Source of the DNA: Edolisoma coerulescens
Taxonomy: Eukaryota > Chordata > Aves > Passeriformes > Campephagidae
DNA: 64,000 bases
Assembly (NCBI GenBank): GCA_013397115.1
Contig: VWZW01000522.1
Span: 620,001 to 684,000 of the forward strand
Direction: 5' to 3'
Below, in pieces: positions 48,621 through 61,000 of this stretch; the first letter of the stretch is position 1, and every line of letters starts with the position of its first letter. The notes under the pieces are model-generated. The model saw only the letters and a program-made list of their open reading frames with translations. It had not been told where the DNA came from and did not search any database. The position numbers and the translations under genes were made by a program.

Positions 48621-51600
48621 GCAGATGTATAAATAAAAAATAGTGTTTATGATGCCTTACAGATATTTAAAATACTTTGTTAAAGGACCATCCATCAGAT
48701 ATGTCTTTCAGAAGCACTGCCACAGGTCTTTTGACATATTTTCTAGTTTAATTTCTCCTCTTCTGCACTGTTGTCAAAGGCCAAATTTTACAGGTTGCCA
48801 CTAGATAGTAATCAATCATGGTCAAGCTACCTGGTTTCACATATGCGTGGTTAATTCAACCCCAAAAGTTACACAAATACACAAGGTGATTCACACAAAA
48901 TGAATCTTTTCTGACATAGATTCATAACATACCACCTCTCCAACATGGGCAAAAAGTACAAACACGCTGCACAAATTCTCTTCCTCTTCCACATCAGTGA
49001 AAGAACAAGATGTGTCTACCACTTACACATATACATCTGAAGGAGTGGATTAAAAATTATCTTTTTTGCTCTGTCAGAGCATTTTTAATTCTTGTTCTCA
49101 GAAGCTCTTCGTTCTCAAGCCCAAGCCGAGCTTATCACACACAAGCAGAAGCTCTTCAATATAACTACATGTACAATGTAAAATGAAGCAGCTGAAGGTA
49201 AAAATTGTGAAATGGAAGTTTTCAAGGCTTTCTATCTCTAACAGCAAGAGTGACAGTCTCACAGTGTCAGTGACTTGGAGAGGGGCTACCTTTTTGCCCC
49301 CTCCTCTCTTTCCTTAAGACAGATGTTGTTTGGTTGCCTTCTTCCTATCTCACTCGCTCATCTACCACATCTCTTCATTTAGTTTAGGGCTAAACTAGCT
49401 GATTTTAAAGTGCCAAAGTAGATTAGGTGATGGTCCTGGAGTTGTAGTTCGCTGGTGAGGAAAGAAGCTCCAGGGGAAGGGCAGTCTCCCAGTAGCATGG
49501 CTGGGTCTGGAAAAGGAGAAAAGTTCAACCTTAACACAGTCACTTTTAAAGCATTCAAAGACTGCTCAGGAGCTCTGCAGGATTGAGAGATCATTATCTC
49601 ATGCAACTCATTCCTTTTGCTTACTGTGAAGCTCGATAGCTTCTATTTTTAGCTGCTGTTAAGTTTGCAGCTGAAACAAGGATAAGTGCTTCAATTGCAG
49701 TAAACAGCAGACACTTTTCAAGCTCTGTACACAGTGTGACAACATAGCTACATAAATTACTAGACTATTGCAGGCTAATTCACACCACAGCTTCGCTCCA
49801 GTGAGCAGGCTTCTATCGAAAGTCTCTGGTATGTTTGTCTGCAAGGACAGTCATGTCAGCTCGAGTACCTACCAGCAGGCTGCTCTCTGCCTGGGACTGC
49901 AGAGGGACCAAGAGAATAACTCTGCAAGGTAAACCTCTCAGGGGAAGGTCAACTCTGATGACATCAAAGGTGAAACTTTGGAGCTGCTAACTGTTTTTGT
50001 AGACAAGTCAAATCTTATTCCTCACAGTGACTCATGTACTGTCACAGATTGCAGCAGAGCTATTTTCTACCTTTGTTTGTCCAGGGAGGCAATCAACAAT
50101 TTTTTTTTCCTTTTCTCCTCAATTCATGTGTTCCCAAAAGAAATGAAAGCAAAAAGGCCTTCCTCATACTCGCACCTCCCAGAGAGCAAAAACACTGACA
50201 GTAATGTTCTGCATAAAAGAGAATTCACAAAATCTGTCCTAATCTGGCTGCTCTGTGGAACACCTAAAGGAGAGAGTTGTGTAGAAGACTGCATGTAGCA
50301 TCAAAATGAATAGCTGGGTAAAGAGCTAGTGGAGAGAAAGGCTGAAATAGCTTGGGAATGGTCTGCTCTGACAATGTCTGTGTTGGATATTGCTGTGACA
50401 GAAGGCTTCAATTTTGTCCTGATGTAATGGTATATCTATATATAGGCAGCTGGGGTGCTGCTGCAGCAGCTGTGCAGTGTGACAGTGCACAGAGCCACGA
50501 TCCACCACACCAAGTGCAGGGCAGTGCCAGGCTCACCACTGAGTCATTTAGACCTCACACAGATGCTGCCATTTTGCTGATAAGGCTAAGTGGGCAAAAT
50601 GAACTTTGAATGACTGCTTCCATCTGCCAATATTTTCTGCTGTGAAAATGCAGGTTGAGTGAACCTAAACTTTAAAGCAGCAAACAACAAATGAGCACAT
50701 CACTGTTCAAGTCCTACCAGCTCTGAACTCAGTTTGCTTTTCCCTGCCAGCAGAAAAGGAGAAGAGATGTAAAGGAAAATACTTTGTGTGTTCCCTTATG
50801 TTTTGTGACAGTGGAGGCATTCAACAGTGTCAGGTGATGCCACTTCAACGTAAATGCCACACAATTGAGCCAAGGAGGGGGAAAACCCATTTATGCTAAA
50901 GAAAATGTATTTCAAGGCCTGTTTTTTTAATAGCATCTGGAAAAGAGCAGTACTTCTGACTAAGGTGTCTTTCTGACTTGATGCCCTGGCCCACAGGGTG
51001 CTGTGGTAGAGGGCAGAGTGAGTTGGATGCCTCCTAAAGCAGGAGAAAAAAACTGCATTCCCGCTTTCAGTCAGAGCTGCACTTTGGAGAAAAGGAGCAG
51101 GAGACAATTAAAGTTGGCAACCCAAGCTGCATATCTTTCCAAAATATAATTTAAAGCCAAAATGCTGATTTTTAAAAATACACAGAGGAAACATGAGTTT
51201 TCAGAGCTGCTGCGGGCAAGTATAATGCACAGTATGTTTGATTCTTCCTTGCTGGAACCTTAAAAGGCATTTGAATTATAAGGTGCATTATCTTCTAAGA
51301 TTACTCCTTGGTTTCTTTACTCCCCAAAATTTCTGAACCAAAAGAGAGATGGATGCCTGGAAGCTATAGTACCAGTGATGCTCTCCAATCTTAAAAGAAA
51401 AACAAAAGTTCTGAGCTTCTGTGTTTGTTTTTTTTTAAAAAGGAGAAGTGTGATTTTCAAATTACTTTATGAATTTCCTTCTATTTTGTAAAATAGTGCA
51501 AGAAGATAGGTGAAGCGGAAAGAAATGCAACTTTGCACACAGACAGACAATGCCTTACTGAATGCTAACAAAGCAAGCTAGAAAATATAGTTCCTGGAGA

Positions 51601-52469
51601 AATCTTCCTTCATATGTTTTTTTTAAATACAGTTCTACTTCCAGCATGATCCCTGCTACCCAAGCCAGCAAACTCGACAGCAGGTTACTCCTTTCCCTTC
51701 ACTGCATCCAGCTCGAGACCCACTCAGTTGCTTAAGACCCATCAGCTTTCTGGGAGAGTGATTAAGAAATTGATTTTTTCCCTTCTAACAGTTCTGCTAA
51801 AATCTTTGTGGTTCCCATTTTCCCCTGAATGGCACAAGATAATTGGCTGCATCCCAGGACCTTTTCAAGACAACTCCTGTGCATCTGGCAGAATTGGTGT
51901 TTTGTTGGCAGATCTGTGACAAAAAGTTTTGATATTACCACGAGAACACCCTGTGATATTCGCACGTCTCTCCTCTAATTGTCAAGGACTTTCATGATGC
52001 CAGCCACTGTGCAAAGCGGTGCCCTGGACCTGCAGCTGACAGGGCTAGAAAACACCTTCTCTGTAGGTGCCTCAAAGGGTATCCAAGGTAAAACCTTCAG
52101 CTCTGCTCTGGTTACAGATCTGTAAGGCTGGGCAAAAAAAGGAGGCGACTTGACACAAAGCAGGAAAGCATTATGGGTGGATTTATTTCCAGTCCCAAAT
52201 GATCCCAAAGGGGCAATTTTCCACTGAGTGAGCCAGGCTGGCCCAATCTCTTATGGCCTCAGCAATGGAGAAGACCTGGCAGACAGTGGCACACAAATGC
52301 ACTGTGCAACAATTTCAAGCAATAGATCTCTTTGGAAATTCTCTTTTGCCTTCAATTCATGATGTTTTTTATCAGCAGAAAGTTATCTTAACAGACAAGG
52401 CAGCAGCACCTGCCTAGAGGAGTTTCCTCATATTACCTCTCTGCTAGTAAGCTGCTCTTAGATATTTAT
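48621..52469. other. Non-coding stretch
   Basis: No exon, RNA gene or recognisable transposon. The short plus frames at 49978-50298 and 50352-50609 have no domain. Nothing further seen. Confidence 0.5.
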
Positions 52470-52590
52470 ATATCATCCCTATTTTACAGGTGAGGAAACT
52501 GAAGCACAGGGGAGTTTAGTGGCTTGCCTCCAGTCACAAAGCAAATTAGCAGCCAAGCGGGGAAGAGATCAGTTCTCAGCCCAGAGCTTT
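52470..52590 (-). mobile_element. MIR-type SINE remnant
   Basis: Plus-strand sequence CATCCCTATTTTACAGGTGA, GGAAACTGAAGCACAGGGGA, TTGCCTCCAGTCACAAAGC, and AGCAGCCAAGCGGGGAAGAG follows the reverse complement of the MIR core and 3' part (consensus landmarks CCATTTTACAGATGAGGAAA, CTGAGGCACAGAGAGG, CTTGCCCAAGGTCACACAGC). MIR elements are ancient amniote SINEs that are sparse in birds. The copy is about 120 bp. Confidence 0.8.
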
Positions 52591-53410
52591 CACAAAGTGC
52601 GTTTTAGGCTTAGGGAAAGATTTTCATGGGAGTCTTGATTGCTCAGCGGTGGCACTTCAGTAATAAAAGTTGAGTTAGAGCAGTGTCTGCACTACTCGGG
52701 CCCTCCTTCATCCCCATCATACTCTGTATCTGTGGAAGGACCACTCCCGTTTTCTTTCAGAGAAGCTTTTGGGGGTACCAGCTCACCAAAGTTAATTTGC
52801 TACCACTGTGTGTGATCTTAGCCAACAGCCAGTAATTAACAGCTGTATTCATCCCATTTACAGGTTTCTATCAAGTATTTTCTAATTTGCAGGTTAACAC
52901 AAAATACTAGCAGCACACAGGGAAACCTTTCAGGCTGAAATGTGTGCATGGCACCACAGGTTGGGAGGTTACTCTTGGTGGGGTGCAAAGGTCAGAAATA
53001 GGATACATAATTAGCAGGCTGCCTTCACCCAGGGGAAGAGTACCACTGCTCACCATGTACGTGTGCCAGCCCTGGGAGAGCACATGGATCCAGCTATCAT
53101 TCCTCAGAGCTGGGCCAGGCCCCCTCCCTGGAGACACTGACACAGATCCAGCAGCCCATGCTCTGCCTTCGGAACTTTTTTTCTACTGGGAGAAGAGCAA
53201 ATGGAATTAAGATGTAGATTTATCATACATCTTCTAAATTTCCATCCTTACTTTGACTCAGCATAATTAATACAGCTATACTTGCTTATCAGAGCTAGAT
53301 ACTTGTCAACAAACGCCAGTGAAAAACTAAATCTGTCCTTCTACTGTAACAAAATCCCAGCAAACATAATCCCCATCCTCTCTGCCAAAATCCAAACCTG
53401 AATGTCACTA

Positions 53411-53450
53411 AGGGAAGGGAAGGGAAGGGAAGGGAAGGGAAGGGAAGGAA
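53411..53450 (+). repeat. (GGGAA)n minisatellite-like tract
   Basis: Seven GGG triplets, each separated by AA, followed by a degenerate GGAA. The tract fits the G-quadruplex pattern (four or more G3 runs with loops of 1-7), and the purine-only strand is also able to form triplex DNA. Confidence 0.95.
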
Positions 53451-53576
53451 TGGGGCATCGTCTTTGCTGGAAACACCCATGAAGATTGGACGTGCGGTAA
53501 TTCCAGGCTGTGCCCAAGGGACTTCAGCGTTCCGTACTTCCGCAGCTGGGATCTGCAGGTGCTATAATTCAAATTC

Positions 53577-53588
53577 CCACTAGAGGGT
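53577..53588 (+). promoter_or_regulatory. CTCF-like core motif
   Basis: CCACTAGAGGGT matches CCASYAGRKGGC except at the last base and is followed by AGGC. About 130 bp from the (GGGAA)n tract. Tentative. Confidence 0.32.
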
Positions 53589-56004
53589 AGGCAAAACTCT
53601 TCCAGTAAAAGGATCGCTTTGGAAAAGCGTCGAGTATGCGGAAAAGCGGTGTCTGATTTGGAAAAGCAAATCTGTGCTTGAGAAGCAGCAAAGAGTAGGA
53701 AAAGGATGAATATGTTTATACCATCTGCCAGGGCAAGGTGGGAGCATTGTTTCAAATTTCTCTAACGAAACATAATCTCTGCTTTGTACTTTTAAATCAA
53801 ATACAGCTGGAGTGGCTACGTTGTTATAAACATGTAAACTGTGAATCAGATTTACAGAATATATAGATTTCTGATTTTCAGAAATACAGCTGGTATTACC
53901 CCTGCAGATATTATCTTACAAACAGTGATAGCGGCCAATTAAGAATTTAAAATAGTTAGAAAGGATAAATACAGGGAATTAGAGTTTGTCCACTTTGGAA
54001 GTGAATTCACCCCCTCCTGATGGCCTAGCCAGAAACATCAAATGGTGTATTTATCTCTCTTTTATTATTGACAAGTCTGCCATTGCAGGAAATGATGGCT
54101 TGTGTTTTCTCCTCACACATTTCTTCACTGCTGAAACGCAGACAGGTTTCTCTGAACCTTGCTGCAGGAGAGGAAAGTATGGCTGCAGGCATCAACACAT
54201 CTTCCCCCTCTTGCTCTCCCTGAAAGAGCAGTTTCGTTCCAAGTGAGATTGGCTGTCTCCGGGAGCTCCCTGCATTGCAGATAAGGGCACCGTGAAAAGG
54301 TTTTCTCACCACATATCTGACTACTCCAAAGCAAGTTTTCACACTGATTCAACAAGTCCAATACGACAGAAGTTAAAGCAATTCAGAGTGTATTTTCTGA
54401 GTTTGTTTATTTAGTCCCAGATCAACAAAGATGTCCTAAGACCCCGAAGCATCACCTCTGTGAGCTAAATGTCTTTTTTGAATGCTAAGCAGAGATTTGC
54501 TTTAATCTTCTGAAACATAACCTGTTTATACTGACAGAAGTAAGAACCAAAGAAGGCCCATCAAAGCAGCAGAGCTCTCAGAGGCATTCCTGCAGCTGGG
54601 ACTCCTCCCATGGCTGGGATAATTAAAGGCTGAATTAAATGTACTTTGCAGTGTTTGCTGTCACGAGCACTGCATTTATCTCATCTCCCCCTAAATAGAT
54701 GTGGGTTTTTGAAAGGAAAACCTCTGCTGTTGCCCTTCTGTTCTGGATAGGTCCCATCTGCTGGTCCCAGTCTTGTGGGTGGCAACACCTCTCTCTCCAG
54801 CCAAGTGAGCTGCTGAAACTGGGTGTCTCTACAGGCAGCAGTCTCAACACTTGTCACATCAAAGGGCTAAACAGGAGATGTGCCCGGAGAAGGATTACAT
54901 TTGTGGTTGTAATGAGCCAAAGAGAGGAGCCCTTTAGGCAGCCAGATGTGTTTTCACTGCAATAAGGCATGTGAATCCATTGCAAAGAGATTATCACAGC
55001 ACAGTATTGGGAACAAAGGAAGCAGTGGTTATCCTGAAATAGAGCCATGCCAAATGAAGTTAAATTATATGTTCTCTATCTGACTTGTACTGTAAGGTGT
55101 GAATGATGGGTCTGAGGGATGCTGGCATGGGCTAAGGAGAGGTATCTGGAATCTGAAGTAGGGCTGCATTTGTTGTCTACTACACTATTTCACATTTCCC
55201 TACACTGTGGTTATCAGTACCTCTACCACCTGTCCTTGCCATGATAACTGCAAGAACTACTTCAAATGATGCACATCTCATGCTAAAGTCTCCTGTCTTC
55301 ATCACTCTGAACAAAAAAGTAGTATTTTATTGAAGAAAGAGTTATTGTCATATAGAAGTCTGTGATAGGAGGTGAAAGGTAGAAAATCTCTCTTTCAAGG
55401 AGTCAAGAAACTGGATTTGGTAAAGAACAGATGGATCTCAGCAGCTGTGCTCCTTCAGCAAGTAGATGCCTCAGGGTGGCAGTTGATGTTAAATTTCGTA
55501 CAGAATTTCCTTTTCTTGATTGAATTGAAGATATCAAGAGAGAGAGATGACCTTTGTTCTGGGACCTTCTTTCCCATTTGTTTGTGAGGATTTTGGAGAT
55601 ATTGAAGGCTCTTCAATTGGTTTACAAAGCTTAAACCACACACCTGGCCTCAGCTGTAGAGTTAAGTAGTCTGTTCCTGTCTTCCGGGGGTCCATGAAAT
55701 GCACCATTTCATCAACACAAGTTTCCACACTATTGCTCCCAAGCAGATGAGCTAAATATATTGGAGGGTGAAATGCTACACCAAGTAGCATTTATAAAGC
55801 GATTCCATAGGATTTTCCACAGTTATAAGAGGGACTTATTTCTAGATTCACAATATTCACTACATTCATGTTGTAACCAATTCACACACATACACACAGG
55901 CAAAGGGAGATGTATACATCTATATCTGTGTGTGTAAAGGTACCCATCAAAATTTCCCCTTGGGTTCAGTGAAATACATCCAATCCCTTAGCGTTTCTCC
56001 ACAG

Positions 56005-56465
56005 ACATGGATTGCACCTTGAGGAGAATGTGGCGGGGGTGGATATCAGCCCAGGCCTTGTTGACAACGAGGAGCAGCTGAGGGAGCTAGGGTTGTTTCA
56101 CCTGGAGGAAAGGAGGCTCAGGGGACACCTTATTGCTCTTTACAATTCCCTGAAAAGAGGCTGTAGTGAGGTGGGGGTCAGCCTATTCTCCCAGGTAACA
56201 AGGGACAGGAGGAGAGGAAATGGCCTCAGGGCGTGCCAGGGGAGGCTTACACTGGATATTAGGAAAAGTTCCTTTTCCAAAAGGTTGTCAAGCACTGGAA
56301 GAGGCTGCCCAGGGAAGGGGTGGAATCACCATCCCTGGAGGTATTTAAAAGATGTATGTATGTGTCACTTAGGGACATGGTTTAGTGATGGACTTGGCAA
56401 TGCCTGGTAAACTGTTGGACTTTATGATCTCAAAGGTCTCTTCCAACTAAATGATTCTAAGATTG
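56005..56465 (+). mobile_element. CR1 LINE, ORF2 C-terminus and 3' UTR
   Basis: Plus-orientation CR1. Codons from about 56060 translate to ELGLFHLEERRLRGHLIALY, RDRRRGNGLRACQGRLTLDI and RKSSF, the conserved C-terminal part of CR1 ORF2. The frame then shifts: the following DNA (CTGGAAGAGGCTGCCCAGGG, CACCATCCCTGGAGGTATTT) still matches CR1 but is out of frame with the frame at 56012-56410. The 3' end reads TCTCTTCCAACTAAATGATT and then ATTCTAAGATTG. The GTCTCTTCCAACTAAATGATTCTAAG end suggests a different subfamily from the copy at 34.2 kb. Non-functional. Confidence 0.93.
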
Positions 56466-57184
56466 TCTTCCACCTAGGCCTGCAGAGGCAACACGATACT
56501 TTGCTGCTACTGTCCTGGAGAGTTCAGCTCAATCCAGCTGCTGCCACGTTAGTGCTGAATATTATCTGTGTACGTGTACTAAGGGAGTGTATTAGGAAAG
56601 AAATTGCCCTGCCCTAGATGAGAGATTAATTTGATCTCTGAATTAGGATTGACTGTCTCAGTATCTAGTTTCTTTGGGAAGAAATCAAGACGTGTTGATT
56701 TCAGCTAATCAAATAATTTCTGCCAGAATGCTTCTTCCCTGCAAGCTGTTGAATCAACAGAATCAAAAGGTTTCATGTGGATGTCTTTAATCTGTTAAAG
56801 AAGTTGATAGAAACCAAGTAGGCAGTATGCAGGCAAGCCCCCCAGCTAACCAAGCAGCCCCAGATAGAGAGCAGGGGAGCTGATGATGGTGGGATGGACA
56901 GGTCTGCTGCATCATCCATCAGGATGGTCCAGCAGAACCCAACTCCTTTCTTGGGATGGAGCAGGTTTCCATCTGAAATGCTCTGTAAGAGGACAGAACA
57001 GATACAAAACTTGGTATTTTTGAGAAGCAAAATTTCCGTCTTTTCTCAGATTTTGCACAAAACCCAGCACTACTGGGAGCTGTGGCTAAGCTGCTACTCC
57101 AGGCACAGATAACACTGATGTGAGTTTCTATGAAGAAGTGCAAGGCTCATGTTTAGCATGACAAAATTTTCCATCCAAGTCCAG
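56466..57184. other. Spacer between CR1 copies
   Basis: No feature recognised. Small open frames on both strands at 56773-57143 do not resemble a known protein. Confidence 0.55.
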
Positions 57185-58015
57185 ATTATGCAGTGAGCTC
57201 ACCCTCATTATATTCACTAGCGATTTGGGCAATGGAGTAGAAAGTATACCCTTTCAGCATGCAGATGACAAGTGAGGGGACTGCATGCTTTCTGGTAGAC
57301 AGCATTAGATTCAAAGCTATTTACAGAAATTGGAGAAATGGTCTGAAAATATCAGAATGCAATACAATGATGACAAATACAGAATTTACGTTTGTAGGAG
57401 ATTAATCAAAACTCTACAAATTGGAGTATCTGCTTAGGCAGCAGTACTGCAGTAAAGAATTGAATGGCTGCTCAGGTCACAAGCTGAACATCAGTCAGAT
57501 GTGTTCTGCTGTTGTGAAAAGGGCAAACAGCAGAATGGGATGTAGAAATAAGAGCACAGGCTTCCAGGTAGGATGATTAACCCTACTGCTTTTGTAACGT
57601 GTCTCCTGGGGAGGCATGTCTGGTCCAATATTGTGCTTTGAGGAGGAGGGGGACCTGCTGGGCAGGGAGCAGAACAGAGGTTCAGAAAAAACAAAACAAA
57701 ACAAAACAAGTTTGTGAGATTGAGAGTTGTTCAATCTAGGAGAAGGGCCACTGAGGGAAAAGTGATGGTGATCACACACCTGACCTGTATCCAGAAAGCA
57801 GAGTGCCCCCAGCTAGGAATAGATCAGGAAGATGTCAGGCATGAGGCAACTCATCCTTTGGGCACAGCGAAGCAGAGTAGTAGTTTGGTAGAGAGATAAA
57901 TTTAAAAGACATTGGAAAAGCACCTGCTGGGACTGCCAAGGATATGACCCTGTCTGGGGCAGGAGATGGATTGCATGTCTTGAAGACTTTCCTTCTACCC
58001 CATCTCTTGAAGTAC
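57185..58015 (+). mobile_element. Old CR1/L3-like LINE, about 830 bp
   Basis: Eroded plus-strand copy running from the reverse transcriptase catalytic region to near the 3' end. Landmarks in order: TTCACTAGCGATTTGGGCAA then GGAGTAGAAAGTATACCC, a CATGCAGATGACAAG segment at the position of the reverse transcriptase A/YADD box (reads HADD), CACAAGCTGAACATCAGTCA (DNKLNMSQ region), AAAAGGGCAAACAGC (KKANS region), then after an unclear middle TAAAAGACATTGGAAAAGCA, CCTGCTGGGACTGCCAAGG and CTTGAAGACTTTCCTTCTAC near the 3' end. An (AAAAC)n run interrupts it at 57685-57709. Much more diverged than its neighbour at 56.0-56.5 kb. Confidence 0.65.
57685..57709. repeat. (AAAAC)n simple repeat
   Basis: Four AAAAC-type units after a short A run, lying within the old CR1 copy. 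Confidence 0.9.
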
Positions 58016-61000
58016 CAGGGGAAAAACCCCTTTGAATCATGACAGAGCATTTCAGGAGAGACCAGCATCTCACTGCATGCACCAAGATAGTCCCTCAGAG
58101 AGGGGAGATGTCTGTGCTCAGGTCTTTGCAGTGACTATGCCATGAAAGCTGATGGATTAGACACTCTGCTGAGGTGGATTAAGCTGGCTCCAAAGTCAGT
58201 GGCAATGCACCAGTTTAGACCTCCTTAGAATACAATGTGCAAAACCTGACAAAAGTCTGGTTAGAGATCCCCTCCTCGGATCCCAGCAGGCCATCCGTCA
58301 TGGCAATATGAAGCAGGAGAGTTGTATGTCCGCAAAATGCTGAGTAGTGGGTAAAATGCCTTACCCTGAACATGCAGAGCATTGCATTTTTTAATATCCT
58401 TTAACATGTTGTATAATTTCATTTTATCAGCAACTAATAAGCAGATCCCTTTTAAGAAATAAAAAGCCAAAGTCAAGCACAGCGAGCTTTTTCTAACCGT
58501 CTTTTCTCATGTCATCTTCTGTCCCATGGTGATGTGATTTCTTCCGTTTCTCTGTTACTGAAAATCTTGATAAATAAAATAGAATGACACTCACATTTAG
58601 CAAAGTTCTGGTATTTTAGCTGAAACTCATGCCCTGAGGGAGACAAATATGATACATTAGCTTATAGCAGAACCCCCCAGCTGACCCAGGTGTGGTGAGT
58701 ATGTCCAGTGCTCTATTAATTCAAGTTCTGCAAAGCTCAGAGAGAGAAGATCTAACCAAAGCCCTTCAGTGACCCTGAAGCACTTGGTGAAAGGTAGCTT
58801 AGAAAGGCAAAGCAAGAGAAAGTCTCTGCAGAGAATAGCACTTCCCTTTCATATATTTGATTTAGATGAGCACAAAACAGCCAGACAAAAAAGATTAGGT
58901 TAAAAAAAAAAAAAAGACAAAAGTATGAGTTCCACAGGTTCAGTTTGCATGAATTCTCTCTTCAAAGGCTATTTTAGCAATCTGCACCTACACCCAATCT
59001 GAATTGTTGGAGAGCCGTTTAATTGCCTGGGGATAATAATAGGCATCATTTAAAGAGCACAAGACCCTTTCAAATGCAGGGAAACAGCATGTCTCTCAGG
59101 GTGAGGCTGGCAGAGCCGCCTCTGCAAGGGGGAAGCAGAGGGAGCTGCCTTCATGCTGATAGAGCAGCTTCTCTGTCATGAGGGACAGACTAGGAGGTGC
59201 TTGGGATGAGGAACCTGAACACCTTCCCTGTTGTATAGCTCTCTGCCTGAAAAAAAGGGAATTTGCTCAGAAAAATACAGGACCTTTGACTCTGTGGTTA
59301 AGTGATGATTTGCAGGGTGTTTCCTCATGGATTTCTGCTTCTACCTGTTTTGTCAAGGAACGTCCTCATCTCAATTTGAGTGAAAATTACTTCTGCTTAT
59401 TGCTTTATAATACTGAAATTCTACCTGATAATTACCTTACCTTATCAGAAACAAGTGCTAAACAACTGCAAACAACCAATGCAAACACCTAATTCACCAG
59501 TTTGTAATTTCAGTGACTGTATGAAGAAAAGAATTAGATGATCTTGGGAGAGAAATTATACTTTTGAAATACGAAGTGTGTCCTAAATGGCTGAGCTCCC
59601 TTCCCTGTCCTGCTTGTGCTCCTCTTGGCATCAGCCTGACTCAAAAAGGCTCTTTTCTAAAGCACAAGTGGAATTTCAGGAGGTGGGAACTGAAGGGGTT
59701 AGGGGTGAAGGCAGGAGCAGACATGGGTGGTGCTGGTAGCAGGACCACCCAGGGTCCTTCTGCCAAGAGCCAGGCAGGGCTTGTGAGGGAGCAGTGTCTG
59801 GCAGATAGAACGGCTCATCTTTGGTTGTGTTCATTAAATTCATGTGTTGAGGTCTCTGATGCTACAGGTCACTTTCTGAAGACAAAGCCTTATTAGAGTG
59901 ACCAAAGGCAAAGGGCAGACTTTCCTTCATGTGCCACGGCATCCTGCGAACAACTTAGAAGAGCAACAGTACCACAAGAGAATATATCTTCAGTGACTGA
60001 AAACTTGCTTGTGCACTGGAAGTCACATCACCAGCATCCTTTGCTGAATCCTCTACTGACACATTACTGAAAACCAAGGAGGCTGCTTCATCTTGGAACT
60101 GAAAAAACCCAACAAAATAACAAGGCAGCAAATTGGTCCTCTCTGTTTTCAGTCCCACTGAACTGGGTCATTTTCAGGAAACGGTCTATTACCTAAAACA
60201 ATTATGGCTGTTGTCACATCTCCGATGAGTTTAGTTTGGTTTTTAGTGTCTGCTGGGAAAACTTTAACTGGCGCAGCTGCTGTGTTTAGGGGCACTTCAT
60301 AGCTGGGTGTTCCTGTGGGACTTTTTATTCACCGGTTTGCACTCTTGGCAGTGCTGCACCAGAGTATCTGAGCACATACTGGCTGTGAGCAAGTAAATTG
60401 TCCCATTGTCTTTCCTCTCCCTACTTCCCATGGGGCAACACACCTTCTGAAAGTTCAGCCATCATCTAAAGGCTGCAGTGGATTTTATCTGCTATGCCCT
60501 GTAGTCGATGAGCACCAATTCACTTCAAGGACTAATATTAGGCATAAAATAGTGCCTCAGATGCATATGGGCTATTTTTGGAACTCTATTGAACTACTTG
60601 TGCTCAGCTGATGTGGCAGCAGCACTGCTATATTCCATATTATATATGCAATTTTCCTAAGGTAAAATATCCCTTTCCAAAAGTTTTCATTTACAGTCTC
60701 TATTTCCTACATAATTAGATGACAGCATTTAACTGTGATTAATTTAGAGTTACAGTGCATTTAGGGATTAAAAAATGCTGCCCTTACCGTTCTGTCTCAG
60801 GGAAGAAATACGAAGGGAGAACTGGAGTTGATTTCCCCATGTGATGAAGACACAAGATATCATTCTTGACAGAACTGAGCATCTCCCAGTGGTGGTCTGA
60901 TAACAATGGTAATTAGGTATTCAATCACACACAGAGTAAGATCAGCCAAACAAATGCACGTCTGCTAAGGGAAATAACCCATGCAAAGATTATGTGTTTG

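Larger units (their letters stand above)
52591..56004. other. Non-coding stretch with a G-rich repeat and a CTCF-like site
   Basis: No exon recognised. It contains the (GGGAA)n tract at 53411-53450 and a CTCF-like core at 53577-53588, listed separately. A low-complexity CA/TG-rich patch with ACACATACACACA and TGTGTGTG lies at about 55884-55936. Confidence 0.5.

Noticed and set aside
59020..59080. Possible second MIR fragment (GGATAATAATAGGCA)
   Set aside because: About 15 bp of similarity to a low-complexity part of MIR is not enough.
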